A stretch of 64,000 nucleotides of DNA from Nevskia sp035651715 (GCA_035651715.1 DASRFD010000112.1:1-64000); one strand, 5' to 3'. Positions 1 to 8,454 are shown, counted from the stretch's first letter. Made by a program: numbers and translations. The notes: generated by a model not told the origin, from the sequence alone.

Positions 1-687
1 CTTCTCGGTGAGCGCCGCGGTGGGGCAGGCCTGCACGCAGGCGCCGCAGGAGACGCACTCCGAATCGAGGAACGAGTCGTCCTGGCTGGCGGCGATCTTG
101 GAAGCGAAGCCGCGGCCCTGCACCGTCAGCGCCAGCGTGCCCTGCTGCTCGTCGCAGGCGCGCACGCAGCGCGAGCAGACGATGCACTTGCTGGCGTCGA
201 AGGTGAAATAGGGGTTGCTCTCGTCCTTGGGCAGTTCGAGGTGGTTCTCGCCGCCGTAGCCGTAGCGGACTTCGCGCAGGCCCACCGCCCCGGCCATGTC
301 CTGCAGCTCGCAGTGGCCGTTGGCCGGGCAGGTCAGGCAGTCCAGCGGATGGTCGGAGATGTACAGCTCCATCACGCCGCGGCGCAGCTCGGCCAGCTTG
401 CCGTTCTGCGTCGTGACCTTCATGCCCGGGGCCACCAGCGTGGTGCAGGACGCGGGGTAGCCCTTCATGCCTTCGATCTGCACCAGGCACAGGCGGCAGG
501 AGCCGAAGGCCTCGAGCTGCTCGGTGGCGCAGAGCTTGGGCACCCGGACCCCGCCCACGGCGGCCGCGCGCATCACCGAGGTGCCCTCCGGCACCGTGAC
601 CTCGAAGCCGTCGATGGTCAGGGTGACCAGCTTCTGGTCGGAAAGCGGCGCCGGCGTGCCTAAGTCTCTTCCTGCTATGGACAGCAT
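1..687 (-). CDS. fdsA: NAD-dependent formate dehydrogenase, alpha subunit (N-terminal part)
   Basis: First 229 residues of the molybdenum-containing catalytic subunit of a soluble NAD-linked formate dehydrogenase; the rest, including the molybdopterin-binding part, lies beyond the left edge. Visible in order are a plant-type 2Fe-2S domain (cysteines 53, 64, 67 and 81), a His-Cys3 cluster region (HPLDCLTCPANGHC), and two 4Fe-4S motifs, CIVCSRCVRAC and CVSCGACVQAC. This layout is shared with NuoG, but the neighbouring fdsG and fdsB and the transporter point to FdsA. The start at 687 is the first ATG in the frame, with GGAG just upstream. It is last of the visible operon genes and is separated from fdsB by 114 bases that carry a hairpin repeat. 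NuoG is the main alternative but does not fit the context. Confidence 0.9.
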   Translation of the reverse strand, partial: MLSIAGRDLGTPAPLSDQKLVTLTIDGFEVTVPEGTSVMRAAAVGGVRVPKLCATEQLEAFGSCRLCLVQIEGMKGYPASCTTLVAPGMKVTTQNGKLAELRRGVMELYISDHPLDCLTCPANGHCELQDMAGAVGLREVRYGYGGENHLELPKDESNPYFTFDASKCIVCSRCVRACDEQQGTLALTVQGRGFASKIAASQDDSFLDSECVSCGACVQACPTAALTEK

Positions 688-710
688 GGCAAAACTCCTA
701 AAAGCGCCCC

Positions 711-779
711 GCGCAAAGACGCAGGGACCGGGGAACGGCCTTACCGGCCGTTCTTTGCGTCCGTGCACTTTGCGTGAGC
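711..779. repeat. Hairpin-forming intergenic repeat, copy A1
   Basis: Between fdsB and fdsA. The core is GAACGGCC (733-740), a 5-base loop, then GGCCGTTC (746-753). Outside it are facing copies of a CTTTGCG-type motif: GCGCAAAGACGCAGG on the left and CTTTGCGTCCGTG plus CACTTTGCGTGAG on the right. Related sequence precedes pdxA and rsmA. It may form an mRNA hairpin between two operon genes. Confidence 0.6.
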
Positions 780-801
780 TGCTTTTTCATGGCGAAGCCT
801 G

Positions 802-2355
802 CTAAGCCGCCGCCTTGGCGTGCGGCTTGAAGTCTTCGGGGAAATGGTTGAGCGCGCTCAGCACCGGTCCGGGGGTCAGCCCGCCCAGTGCGCACAGCGA
901 ACCGTGGGTCATGGTCTCGCACAGGTCGCGCAGCAGCGCCTCCTGCTTTTCCGGCTGCTGCCCGGCGACGAGGCGGTCGATGACCTCGACCCCGCGGGTC
1001 GAGCCGATGCGGCAGGGCGTGCACTTGCCGCAGGACTCCACCGCGCAGAACTCCATGGCGAATCGCGCCTGCGCCGCCATGTCGACGGTGTCGTCGAACG
1101 CCACCAGGCCGCCGTGGCCGATCATGCCGCCGATGGCCGCGAAGGCCTCGTAGTCCAGCGGCGTGTCGAAGCCCGAGGCCGGGATGTAGGCGCCGAGCGG
1201 GCCGCCGACCTGCACCGCGCGGATCGGCCGGCCGCTGAGCGAGCCGCCGCCATAGTCGTAGAGCAGCTCGCGCAAGGTGAGACCAAAGGCCTTCTCCACC
1301 AGGCCGCCATGCCTGATGTTGCCGGCGAGCTGGAACGGCAGGGTGCCGCGCGAGCGGCCCATGCCGTAGTCGCGGTAGAACTCGGCGCCGCGGTCGAGGA
1401 TCAGCGGCACCGAGGCGAAGCTGATGACGTTGTTGAGCACGGTGGGCTGGCCGAACAGGCCCTTCACCGCCGGCAGCGGCGGCCGGAACCGCACCTGGCC
1501 GCGCTTGCCTTCCAGGCTTTCCAGCAGCGAAGTCTCCTCGCCGCAGATGTAGGCGCCGGCGCCGAGCCGCACTTCCAGGTCGAAACGGCGGCCGCTGCCG
1601 AGGATGTCGGCGCCGAGGCAGCCGCGCTCGTAGGCGGTGGCGATGGCCGCATTGAGCGCGCGGTGCGCGTGCGGATATTCGCAGCGAAGATAGATGTAGC
1701 CCTGCGTCGCCCCTGCCGCCACGCCGGCGATGCTCATGCCCTCGATGAGGAGAAAAGGATCGCCCTCCATCAGCATGCGGTCGGAGAAGGTGCCGGAATC
1801 GCCTTCGTCGGCGTTGCAGACGACGTATTTCTGCGCGCTCTCCGTCTTCAGCACCGTCTGCCACTTGATGCCGGTGGGGAAGGCCGCGCCGCCCCGCCCG
1901 CGCAGGCCGGAGTCCAGCACCGTCTTGACCACCTCGGCCGGCGCCGCCTCCAGCGCGCGGCGCAGGCCGCGGTAGCCGCCGTGGGCGATGTAGTCTTCCA
2001 GGCTCAGCGGATCGGTGATGCCGACGCGGGCGAAGGTCAGGCGCTCCTGCCGCTTCAGGTATGGAATCTCGGCCGTCGGCCCCAGCGCCAGCGCGTGCCG
2101 TCCGCCGCCGAGGAAGCCGGCCTCGAACAGGCCGGGCACGTCCTGCGCCCGCACCGGACCATAGGCGACGCGGCCGGCCGGCGTCTCCACTTCCACCATC
2201 GGCTCCAGCCACAGCAGGCCGCGCGAGCCGTTGCGCACCAGCTCGACCGCCGCGCCGCGCCGGTCGGCTTCCGCCGCGATGGCGCGCGCCACCGCCTCCG
2301 CGCCCAGCGACAGCGCGCTGGCGTCGCGCGGCACGTAGAGCCGCGTGCCGCTCAT
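802..2355 (-). CDS. fdsB: NAD-dependent formate dehydrogenase, beta subunit
   Basis: 517-residue NuoF-like subunit that carries FMN and the NADH site and passes electrons from the alpha subunit to NAD. NuoF-family signatures are clear: GRGGAAFPTGIKW, CNADEGDSGTFSDR, GAGAYICGEETSLLESLEG, and the 4Fe-4S motif ESCGKCTPCR with a fourth cysteine in SLCALGG. The length matches known FdsB proteins. The frame is open further upstream, but the ATG at 2355 overlaps the fdsG stop by four bases (ATGA), which argues for this start and translational coupling. Expected to act in the cytoplasm as part of an FdsABG complex. Confidence 0.93.
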   Translation of the reverse strand: MSGTRLYVPRDASALSLGAEAVARAIAAEADRRGAAVELVRNGSRGLLWLEPMVEVETPAGRVAYGPVRAQDVPGLFEAGFLGGGRHALALGPTAEIPYLKRQERLTFARVGITDPLSLEDYIAHGGYRGLRRALEAAPAEVVKTVLDSGLRGRGGAAFPTGIKWQTVLKTESAQKYVVCNADEGDSGTFSDRMLMEGDPFLLIEGMSIAGVAAGATQGYIYLRCEYPHAHRALNAAIATAYERGCLGADILGSGRRFDLEVRLGAGAYICGEETSLLESLEGKRGQVRFRPPLPAVKGLFGQPTVLNNVISFASVPLILDRGAEFYRDYGMGRSRGTLPFQLAGNIRHGGLVEKAFGLTLRELLYDYGGGSLSGRPIRAVQVGGPLGAYIPASGFDTPLDYEAFAAIGGMIGHGGLVAFDDTVDMAAQARFAMEFCAVESCGKCTPCRIGSTRGVEVIDRLVAGQQPEKQEALLRDLCETMTHGSLCALGGLTPGPVLSALNHFPEDFKPHAKAAA

Positions 2356-2867
2356 GCGCCTTCTCCCACCAGCGCGTCGAAGGCCGCGGCGCTGACCCGC
2401 CCGTGCAACTCCTCGTCGATCATCAGCGAGGGACCGCAGGCGCAATTGCCGAGGCAGTACACCGGCTGCAGCGTGTAACGGCCGTCCGCCGTGGTCTGGT
2501 GGAAGTCGACGCCGAGCCTGTGCTTGACGTGCCGTTCCAGCGCGGCCGCGCCGAGCGCCTGGCAGGCCTCGGCACGGCACAGCTGCAACACCTGCCGCCC
2601 CGGCTTCTCGCCGCGGAACCAGTGGTAGAAGCTAACCACGCCGTGCACTTCGGCGCGGCTCAGGTTCAGCCCGGCGGCGATCAGCGACACGGCGCCGGGC
2701 GGGACCCAGCCCAGCGCCTCCTGCACGCCGTGCAGCACCGGCAGCAGCGCTCCGGGCTTGTCGCCCAGGCGCGCGACCACCTCCAGCACCGCGGCACGCT
2801 CCGCCGCCGGCAGCGGCCGGGCGGCGGGCATGGGATGCAGCGGGTGCTCCTGCAAGTGCGTCTTCAT
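2352..2867 (-). CDS. fdsG: NAD-dependent formate dehydrogenase, gamma subunit
   Basis: 171-residue NuoE-like thioredoxin-fold subunit with one 2Fe-2S cluster. The ligands fit the family pattern: CRAEAC (C-x4-C) and CLGNC (C-x3-C). It is thought to act as an electron side branch or structural partner of FdsB. AGAGG sits upstream of the chosen ATG; a second in-frame ATG 12 codons later (MPAARPL) cannot be excluded. The transporter stop lies 24 bases upstream, so the transporter, fdsG, fdsB and fdsA are probably co-transcribed. Confidence 0.92.
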   Translation of the reverse strand: MKTHLQEHPLHPMPAARPLPAAERAAVLEVVARLGDKPGALLPVLHGVQEALGWVPPGAVSLIAAGLNLSRAEVHGVVSFYHWFRGEKPGRQVLQLCRAEACQALGAAALERHVKHRLGVDFHQTTADGRYTLQPVYCLGNCACGPSLMIDEELHGRVSAAAFDALVGEGA

Positions 2868-2891
2868 CTTCGACCTCTTACGGACTCCGTC

Positions 2892-4562
2892 TCAATGGAA
2901 CAGCGCGGCCGCTTTCTGCAGCGTGATCCACACGCCCCAGGCCAGCGGAATGCCGACGAACAGCCAGGCCGCGGCGACCAGCGCCGGGCTGCTCACGGCG
3001 GCCGCGCCGCCGACGGCGGCGGCCGCCGGCGCCGCGCGCTCGTGCGCGAGGCGGCGCTCGTGCTCGAGCTGCTCCTCGCTCATGAAATGCTTCGGCGCCA
3101 CCGGCCGGATGGCGAGGTTGCAGATCAGCCCCAGCACCAGCAGGCCGGCGAGGATGTAGAGCGTGGTGTCGTAGACCGTGGCGCGCGCCATGCCCTGCGC
3201 CAGCTGGTAGTCGCGCAGGTAGTTCACGATCACCGGGCCGAAGATGCCGGCGGCGGACCAGGCGGTGAGCAGGCGGCCGTGGATGGCGCCGACCATCTGC
3301 GTGCCGAACATGTCGGCCAGGTAGGCCGGGACGGTGGAAAAGCCGCCGCCGTACATCGACAGGATGATGCCGAAGGCCAGCACGAACAGCGCGGTGTTGC
3401 CGGCGTGGCCGAGCGAAGGTGTGGACGCGTACAGCGCCATGCCGAGCAGGAAGAACACCGAGTAGGTCAGCTTGCGGCCGATGAAGTCCGACACCGAGGC
3501 CCAGAAGAAGCGCCCGCCGATGTTGAACAGGCTGAGCAGGCCGGTGAAGGCCGCGGCCACGGTGGCCAGCTGCGCCTTCTGCCCGGCGTCGAGGTCGTTG
3601 AAGCCGGCGGCGACGTTGATCAGCTTGCCGCCGAACACCTCCTGCAGCATCGGCGAGGCCATGCCGATGATGCCGATGCCGGCGGTGACGTTGAGCGCCA
3701 GCACCGCCCAGATCAGCCAGAACTGCGGCGTCACCATCGCCTCGTTGAGGTGCACCTGGCCGCGGGTGATCATCGCCTTCTGCGCGCCTTCCGCCGGCGG
3801 CGTCCAGCCGGCCGGCTTCCAGCCCAGCGCCGGCAGGCGGTAGCCGAAGGCGCCGATCATCATGAACACGAAGTAGATCGCCGCCAGCGCCAGGAAGGTC
3901 TGCCAGACCCCGACGTCGGTCGGCGTGGCGAAGGCCTTCATCAGCTTGTCGGCCAGCGGCGCGCCGATCATGGCGCCGCCGCCGAAGCCCATGATCGCCA
4001 TGCCGGTGGCCATGCCGCGGCGGTCCGGAAACCACTTGATCAGGGTCGACACCGGCGAGATGTAGCCCAGGCCCAGGCCGATGCCGCCGACGATGCCCGG
4101 GCCCAGCCACATCAGCCACAGCTGGTGCAGGTAGACGCCGACGGCGCCGATCACCAGGCCGCCGCACCAGCACAGGGCGGCGACGAAGCCGGCCTTGCGC
4201 GGGCCGGCGCGCTCGAGCCAGCCGCCCCACAGCGCCGCGGCCGAGCCGAGAAAGACGAAGAACAGGGTGAACATCCAGCCCAGGGTGCTGATCTTCCAGT
4301 CGCAACTGCTCTGGAAAAGGCCTTCGAAGAAGCCCATGTCGGCGGCGCAGGCCACCGGCTTGGTCAGGCCAATGGCCTTGGACAGCGGCAGCCAGAACAC
4401 CGAAAAGCCATAGGCCATGCCGATGCACAGATGGATGCACAGCGCCGCGGGCGGCACCAGCCAGCGGTTGTAGCCGGGCCCGGCGATGGTCCGCTCCTTG
4501 GCCAGGAATCCCACCCCCCCGGATCCGGCGGATCCTTCGATGCTCCCTCCGATGCTCGACAT
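2892..4562 (-). CDS. OFA-family major facilitator (formate/oxalate-type antiporter)
   Basis: 556-residue polytopic protein of the major facilitator superfamily, oxalate/formate antiporter family. Hydrophobic helices fill most of the length, with a central cytoplasmic loop and an arginine- and alanine-rich stretch before the last helix. Cues include GYNRWLVPPAALCIHLCIG at the first helix and GLGLGYISPVSTLIKWFPDR in the family's conserved region. It is first in the operon, 24 bases before fdsG, so it plausibly imports formate, or exchanges oxalate for formate, to feed the dehydrogenase. A GAGGAG ribosome site precedes the ATG. Substrate is inferred from context; related proteins also carry other carboxylates. 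Confidence 0.85.
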   Translation of the reverse strand: MSSIGGSIEGSAGSGGVGFLAKERTIAGPGYNRWLVPPAALCIHLCIGMAYGFSVFWLPLSKAIGLTKPVACAADMGFFEGLFQSSCDWKISTLGWMFTLFFVFLGSAAALWGGWLERAGPRKAGFVAALCWCGGLVIGAVGVYLHQLWLMWLGPGIVGGIGLGLGYISPVSTLIKWFPDRRGMATGMAIMGFGGGAMIGAPLADKLMKAFATPTDVGVWQTFLALAAIYFVFMMIGAFGYRLPALGWKPAGWTPPAEGAQKAMITRGQVHLNEAMVTPQFWLIWAVLALNVTAGIGIIGMASPMLQEVFGGKLINVAAGFNDLDAGQKAQLATVAAAFTGLLSLFNIGGRFFWASVSDFIGRKLTYSVFFLLGMALYASTPSLGHAGNTALFVLAFGIILSMYGGGFSTVPAYLADMFGTQMVGAIHGRLLTAWSAAGIFGPVIVNYLRDYQLAQGMARATVYDTTLYILAGLLVLGLICNLAIRPVAPKHFMSEEQLEHERRLAHERAAPAAAAVGGAAAVSSPALVAAAWLFVGIPLAWGVWITLQKAAALFH

Positions 4563-4588
4563 GCGGTTTCTCCTCGGTTTGCTTATAT

Positions 4589-4608
4589 ATATGTTTAATA
4601 GAACATAT
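4589..4608. promoter_or_regulatory. Inverted repeat with 6-base spacer, possible operator for the fds operon
   Basis: ATATGTT (4589-4595), six bases, AACATAT (4602-4608): a perfect 7-base inverted repeat in an AT-rich stretch just upstream of the transporter gene. AT-rich arms around a 6-base spacer resemble the general layout of ModE boxes, and the divergent regulator has a ModE-like DNA-binding domain. Operator function is inferred. Confidence 0.45.
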
Positions 4609-4620
4609 TCGTGCCGCCAC

Positions 4621-4634
4621 GGGTCTTGCGACCC
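4621..4634. promoter_or_regulatory. Small inverted repeat in the fds/regulator divergent region
   Basis: GGGTC (4621-4625), TTGC, GACCC (4630-4634), between the two AT-rich inverted repeats. It could be a protein site or a small hairpin in the leader of either divergent transcript. Nothing further distinguishes these. Confidence 0.25.
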
Positions 4635-4690
4635 TTGGTCAAGCTAACACCGATGGCCGAGACAAGGAATATGCTTTCGTGTTCCAATTG

Positions 4691-4712
4691 AATAGGCTTG
4701 ACACAGCCTATT
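4691..4712. promoter_or_regulatory. Inverted repeat upstream of the regulator gene, possible autoregulatory operator
   Basis: AATAGGC (4691-4697), TTGACACA, GCCTATT (4706-4712): a perfect 7-base inverted repeat 26 bases before the regulator ATG. The spacer contains TTGACA, a consensus -35 hexamer, but no good -10 lies 17 bases downstream. Position and symmetry suggest autoregulation. Confidence 0.4.
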
Positions 4713-4737
4713 TAACCCGCCGGAGCGCCGCGCCCTC

Positions 4738-5844
4738 ATGCTGAAGATGTCGATCAAGCCGCAGTGGCTGCTGGAGGGGGCCCAAGGCCCCCAGCCGATG
4801 CCGCACCTGCTCAACCTGCTGCTCAAGGTCCACGAGACCCACACCCTGGCCAAGGCCGCCGCCGAGCTCGGGCTGTCCTACCGCTACGCCTGGGGCGTGC
4901 TGCAGGACGGCCACCGCGCCTTCGGCGTGCCCCTGGTGAAGATGCAGCGCGGCCGCGGCGCCGTGTTGACGCCGCTGGGTGAAAAGCTGGTCTGGGCCGA
5001 CCGACGGATCGCCGCCCGCCTCTCGCCCCTGCTCGACAGCCTGGCTTCGGAGCTGGAAGTGGAGGTGGAACGGGCGCTGTCGCACGAGCAGAACATCCTG
5101 CGCCTGCACGCCAGTCACGGCTTTGCGGTGCAGACCCTGCGCCAGTGGCTGCTGCGCGACCAGGTGCCGGTGGACCTCAAGTATCGCAACGTGCAGGAGG
5201 CGCTGGGCGCGCTCAACAGCGGCAGCTGCGACCTGGCCGGCTTCCACGTGCCGCTGGGAGAACTGGAAGGCGTCGCGCTGCAGCACTATCTGCCGGCGCT
5301 GCGCCCGGGCAAGCACCGCCTGGTGCACCTGGCCACGCGCCGCCAGGGCCTGATGGTGGCGCCGCACAACCCCAAGAACATCACCGGCGTCGCCGACCTC
5401 GCCCGCCCCGGCATCAGCTATGTCAACCGCCATGAAGGTTCCGGCACGCGCCTGCTGCTGGACCTGCTGCTGCAGCGCGCGCATCTCAACGGCCGCGCCA
5501 TCCAGGGCTACGACAACTGCGAATTCACCCACCCGGCGGTGGCGGCCTACGTCGCCAGCGGCATGGCCGACGCCGGCCTCGGCGTGGAACCGGCGGCGCG
5601 GCGCTTCGAGCTGGAGTTCCTGCCGGTGGCGAGCGAGCGCTACTTCTTCGTCTGCAACGCCCAGCTGCTGGCCACGCCGATGATGCTGCGCATCCTCGAC
5701 ACCCTGCGCAGCCGCGAATTCCAGCGCGCGGTGAGCGCCCTGCCCGGCTACGACGGCAGCGACTGCGGTACGGTACAGGACATAGCGGAGGCCTTTCCCG
5801 GCCTCGCCGCCACGCCCCCGGCGCGGCGCCGGCGCGCTGCTTGA
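4738..5844 (+). CDS. ModE-like winged-helix regulator with periplasmic-binding-protein-like domain
   Basis: 368-residue transcription factor. Residues about 20-110 form a ModE/LysR-type winged helix (HTLAKAAAELGLSYRYAWG; then RGRGAVLTPLGEKLV). The remainder looks like a periplasmic-binding-protein-like sensor domain of the kind found in molybdate-related regulators (the segment near SYVNRHEGSGTRLLLDLLL is typical). It is divergent from the formate dehydrogenase operon across 175 bases holding three inverted repeats, so it is the likely regulator of that operon, perhaps sensing formate, molybdate or another oxyanion. The ligand cannot be read from sequence. It has no transport function because it lacks a signal peptide. 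Confidence 0.82.
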   Translation: MLKMSIKPQWLLEGAQGPQPMPHLLNLLLKVHETHTLAKAAAELGLSYRYAWGVLQDGHRAFGVPLVKMQRGRGAVLTPLGEKLVWADRRIAARLSPLLDSLASELEVEVERALSHEQNILRLHASHGFAVQTLRQWLLRDQVPVDLKYRNVQEALGALNSGSCDLAGFHVPLGELEGVALQHYLPALRPGKHRLVHLATRRQGLMVAPHNPKNITGVADLARPGISYVNRHEGSGTRLLLDLLLQRAHLNGRAIQGYDNCEFTHPAVAAYVASGMADAGLGVEPAARRFELEFLPVASERYFFVCNAQLLATPMMLRILDTLRSREFQRAVSALPGYDGSDCGTVQDIAEAFPGLAATPPARRRRAA

Positions 5845-6033
5845 CGCTCATTCCATGCCGTTGATTCCAGGGTCTTTCCGGCGAACCTGAGGCACCACCC
5901 AGGTAGGTGATCGGCGGCGCTGCCCGGCGGACGGCCGGGCACTTCTGACGCGCCGCACAGGTCTAAGGTTGGGTCGTAGTGGAGGCCTACGATGCAACCG
6001 GGATGGAGAACGAGGACGACCGCGGCACGCGGC

Positions 6034-6327
6034 ATGGCGCGAACCGCCGTGCTCGCCGGCAGCATCGTTCTCTGCGGCTGCGGCGCCGAAGCCCCGCGCT
6101 GGATGAACCATGCCACCCTGGTGCTGCGCCCCTCCCACAAGCAAGCCCTGCTGGCCTACTCCTTCGGCGCCGAAGCGCCACGCGAAGAAGCGGCGCTCGA
6201 CGCCGGCCGCAGCGTCGCCGCCAGCGTCGCCGCCGGGATGGTGGTGCGCGACAATCCGCTGCCCGACATCGACACGGTGGACTTCAAGGGCGGCCGCTTC
6301 TACATCCACACGCCGCGCACCCGATAG
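6034..6327 (+). CDS. Small putative lipoprotein of unknown function
   Basis: 97 residues from the ATG at 6034. The N-terminus has an arginine, a short hydrophobic stretch and a lipobox-like LCGC, followed by a polar body with no family I recognise. An upstream ATG at 5992 would add 14 residues and spoil the signal-peptide layout, so 6034 is preferred. A long antisense frame covers the same DNA, as is common in GC-rich sequence, so that this gene is real is only moderately likely. It ends seven bases before the convergent hydrolase gene. Confidence 0.45.
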   Translation: MARTAVLAGSIVLCGCGAEAPRWMNHATLVLRPSHKQALLAYSFGAEAPREEAALDAGRSVAASVAAGMVVRDNPLPDIDTVDFKGGRFYIHTPRTR

Positions 6328-6333
6328 ACCGCG

Positions 6334-7206
6334 TCAGCCCTTGAGGAAGCCGATCGCCTGCTCGGCGAACGCTTCAGGCGCCTCGATGTGCATGAAGTGC
6401 CCGGCCTTGGGCAGGCCCACCAGCTCGTAGCGCTCGCCGAACAGGTGCTCCTGGTCGAGGAAGCTCGCCGGCAGGATGCAGGCGTCGTTCTCGCCGTAGA
6501 TGACCCGCGTCGGCACGTAGATCGGCTTGAGCAGGAACTGCCAGGCGTCGCGCTGCGCCAGCAGCAGCGGCAGGGCGCGGTAGTAGCCCAGCGCCGCCTT
6601 CAGCCGCGCCGGGTCGGAGAACGCGGCCTTGACCGGGCCGAAGTATTCCTCGGTCGGCTCCCAGCCCGGCGACCAGCTGCGCGCCAGGTCGCGCAGCCAG
6701 GCGAAGTCGTTCTCGCGGATGCGGCGCTCCGGCCAGCCCGGCAGCTGGAACTTGAACATGTAGTGCGAAGCGCGCAGCTGGGCGCGCGAGGGCCGCAGCA
6801 GGAAGCGGCGCGGATGCGGCACGGCGGCGGTGACGATCCGCTTGATCCGGTCCGGGCGCAGCGCCGCGGCGGCATAGGCCGCCACCGCTCCCCAGTCGTG
6901 ACCGACCACCAGGGCATCCTGCGCGCCGAAATGCTCGGCCAGGGCGATGACGTCCCGGCCCAGGGCCAGGCCGGAGTAATCGCGGTCGTCCGGGATGGCG
7001 CCCGGCGGGTAGCCGCGCATGAACGGAGCCACTGCACGGAACCCGGCCGCCGCCAGCCGGCGCAGCAGGCCGGCCATGCTCCAGGCGGTGTCGGGGAAGC
7101 CGTGCAGGCACAGCACCAGCGGGCCGGGGCCCTCGGCCTCGAGGTAGGCGAATTCCATGCCGTTGGCGCGGATGTAGCGGGGCTGCAGGTCGGCGACGGT
7201 CATCAT
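6334..7206 (-). CDS. Alpha/beta hydrolase, epoxide hydrolase-like
   Basis: 290-residue alpha/beta-fold hydrolase without a signal peptide. The oxyanion motif HGFPD is present, the nucleophile elbow is GHDWGA with aspartate, the acid is probably in YGENDAC, and the catalytic histidine is in AGHFMH. An aspartate nucleophile with HGFPD is typical of epoxide hydrolases and haloalkane dehalogenases rather than serine esterases. Two adjacent ATG codons (7206 and 7203) could serve as start. Monocistronic; substrate unknown. The next gene starts 157 bases away in the other direction. Confidence 0.8.
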   Translation of the reverse strand: MMTVADLQPRYIRANGMEFAYLEAEGPGPLVLCLHGFPDTAWSMAGLLRRLAAAGFRAVAPFMRGYPPGAIPDDRDYSGLALGRDVIALAEHFGAQDALVVGHDWGAVAAYAAAALRPDRIKRIVTAAVPHPRRFLLRPSRAQLRASHYMFKFQLPGWPERRIRENDFAWLRDLARSWSPGWEPTEEYFGPVKAAFSDPARLKAALGYYRALPLLLAQRDAWQFLLKPIYVPTRVIYGENDACILPASFLDQEHLFGERYELVGLPKAGHFMHIEAPEAFAEQAIGFLKG

Positions 7207-7363
7207 GTCCTCGAAGCGGGGCTTCCTGAATCGTGGATTTTATCCTGACGGCGGTTTTGTGACCCAATTCACAACCCGGCCCCGCCGCAGTCGCGGCGGC
7301 GGCATTCCGCGGCTATGCTGTAGGCAGTCCGTACCGCTCAATACTCGAAAAAAGGGAGTCCCG

Positions 7364-8269
7364 ATGAAGTCCACCCGCTTGCTGCTGGCGGCGCTGGGCC
7401 TGTGCGCAGCGCAGGCCGCGGCCCAGAGCACCGACCCCGCCCCGCCGACGCCGGAACAGGCGCAGCAGCGCGCCGAACAGTTCATGGCCTCGCTCAAGCC
7501 GCAGCACGGCAGCATCAAGCTGCCCAACGACGTCGCCACGCTGCAGCTGAGCCAGGATTTCTACTACCTCTCGCCGGGCGACTCCGAGCGCCTGCTCACC
7601 CAGGGCTGGGGCAATCCGCCCGGCAACAAGACCCTGGGCATGATCATCCCGCAGGCGGTGAACCCGCTGTCGCGCAGCGGCTGGGGCGTGGTCATCACCT
7701 ACCTCGACGACGGCCACGTCTCCGACGAGGACGCCAACAAGATCGACTACAACGATCTGATGAAGAACATGCAGAAGGACGACGCGGAGGAGAACGAGGA
7801 GCGCAAGAAGCAGGGCTACGCCGGCCTGCACCTGCTCGGCTGGGCCGAGCCGCCCTACTACGACGCGCAGAGCCACAAGATGTACTGGGCCAAGGAGCTG
7901 AAGGCGGACGACGCCAGCGAGAACACTCTCAACTACGCCATCCGCGTGCTCGGCCGCAAGGGCGTGCTGGAACTGAACGCGGTGGCCGGGATGGGCGACC
8001 TGCCGACGATCAAGCAGGAGATGCCCAAGGTGCTGGCCTTCACCAACTTCACCGACGGCAACAAGTACACCGACTTCAAGGCCGGCACCGACAAGGTCGC
8101 CGCCTACGGCCTCGCCGCCCTGGTGGCCGGCGGCATCGCCGCCAAGGCCGGCCTGTTCGCCAAGCTCGGCCTGCTGCTGCTGGCAGCCAAGAAATTCATC
8201 GTCATCGGCCTGGTCGCCATCGCCGGCTTCTTCCGCAAGCTGTTCGGCGGCAAGTCGAAGACGCAGTAA
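7364..8269 (+). CDS. DUF2167 exported membrane protein
   Basis: 301 residues. A signal peptide (about 1-22, ending AAQAAAQ) is followed by the DUF2167 domain, recognised from GWGVVITYLDDGHVSDEDA and the region around YAGLHLLGWAEPPYYD, and by one or two hydrophobic segments near the C-terminus before a basic tail (KLFGGKSK). The family function is unknown. The long open frame begins further upstream, but only this ATG gives a signal peptide and follows an AAAGGGAG ribosome site. It heads a same-strand run with a small membrane protein, an M48 protease and another membrane protein. Confidence 0.82.
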   Translation: MKSTRLLLAALGLCAAQAAAQSTDPAPPTPEQAQQRAEQFMASLKPQHGSIKLPNDVATLQLSQDFYYLSPGDSERLLTQGWGNPPGNKTLGMIIPQAVNPLSRSGWGVVITYLDDGHVSDEDANKIDYNDLMKNMQKDDAEENEERKKQGYAGLHLLGWAEPPYYDAQSHKMYWAKELKADDASENTLNYAIRVLGRKGVLELNAVAGMGDLPTIKQEMPKVLAFTNFTDGNKYTDFKAGTDKVAAYGLAALVAGGIAAKAGLFAKLGLLLLAAKKFIVIGLVAIAGFFRKLFGGKSKTQ

Positions 8270-8286
8270 TACCGGGGGAACAGCTC

Positions 8287-8454
8287 ATGTGGAACATCGT
8301 CATCGGCATCATCTTCATCGTCGGCGGCCTGAGCGGCAGACTGGCCCTGATCGGCACCAACAGCGGCGAGGCGCTTGCCGCCGTCGGCGCAGGCCTGCTG
8401 ATCTGGGGCGTGGTGCAGATGGTGCGCGCGAAGAAGGCGCAGACGCCGGGCTGA
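8287..8454 (+). CDS. Small two-helix membrane protein
   Basis: 55 residues with two hydrophobic stretches (around 3-20 and 27-44) and a basic, short C-terminus. It starts 17 bases after the DUF2167 stop with GGGGGAA upstream, so it is very likely co-transcribed. No family recognised. Its placement between an exported protein and a membrane protease suggests an accessory subunit, but that is only a guess from position. Confidence 0.6.
   Translation: MWNIVIGIIFIVGGLSGRLALIGTNSGEALAAVGAGLLIWGVVQMVRAKKAQTPG

Noticed and set aside
820..2478. A 552-codon plus-strand frame opposite fdsB
   Set aside because: The opposite strand encodes FdsB with intact FMN, NADH and Fe-S motifs; this frame has no domain or ribosome site.
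2061..4598. An 845-codon open frame on the plus strand opposite fdsG and the transporter
   Set aside because: Very rich in Arg, His, Gln and Ala with no recognisable domain; it mirrors the codon pattern of the real minus-strand genes, as is usual in GC-rich DNA.
4698..4726. TTGACA at 4698-4703 as a complete promoter for the regulator
   Set aside because: At 17 bases downstream the sequence is CGGAGC, which is not a -10; the hexamer was kept only as part of the inverted repeat.
5848..6309. 153-codon minus-strand frame overlapping the small lipoprotein gene
   Set aside because: No signal peptide or family; the plus-strand frame has a proper lipobox, so that one was kept with low confidence.
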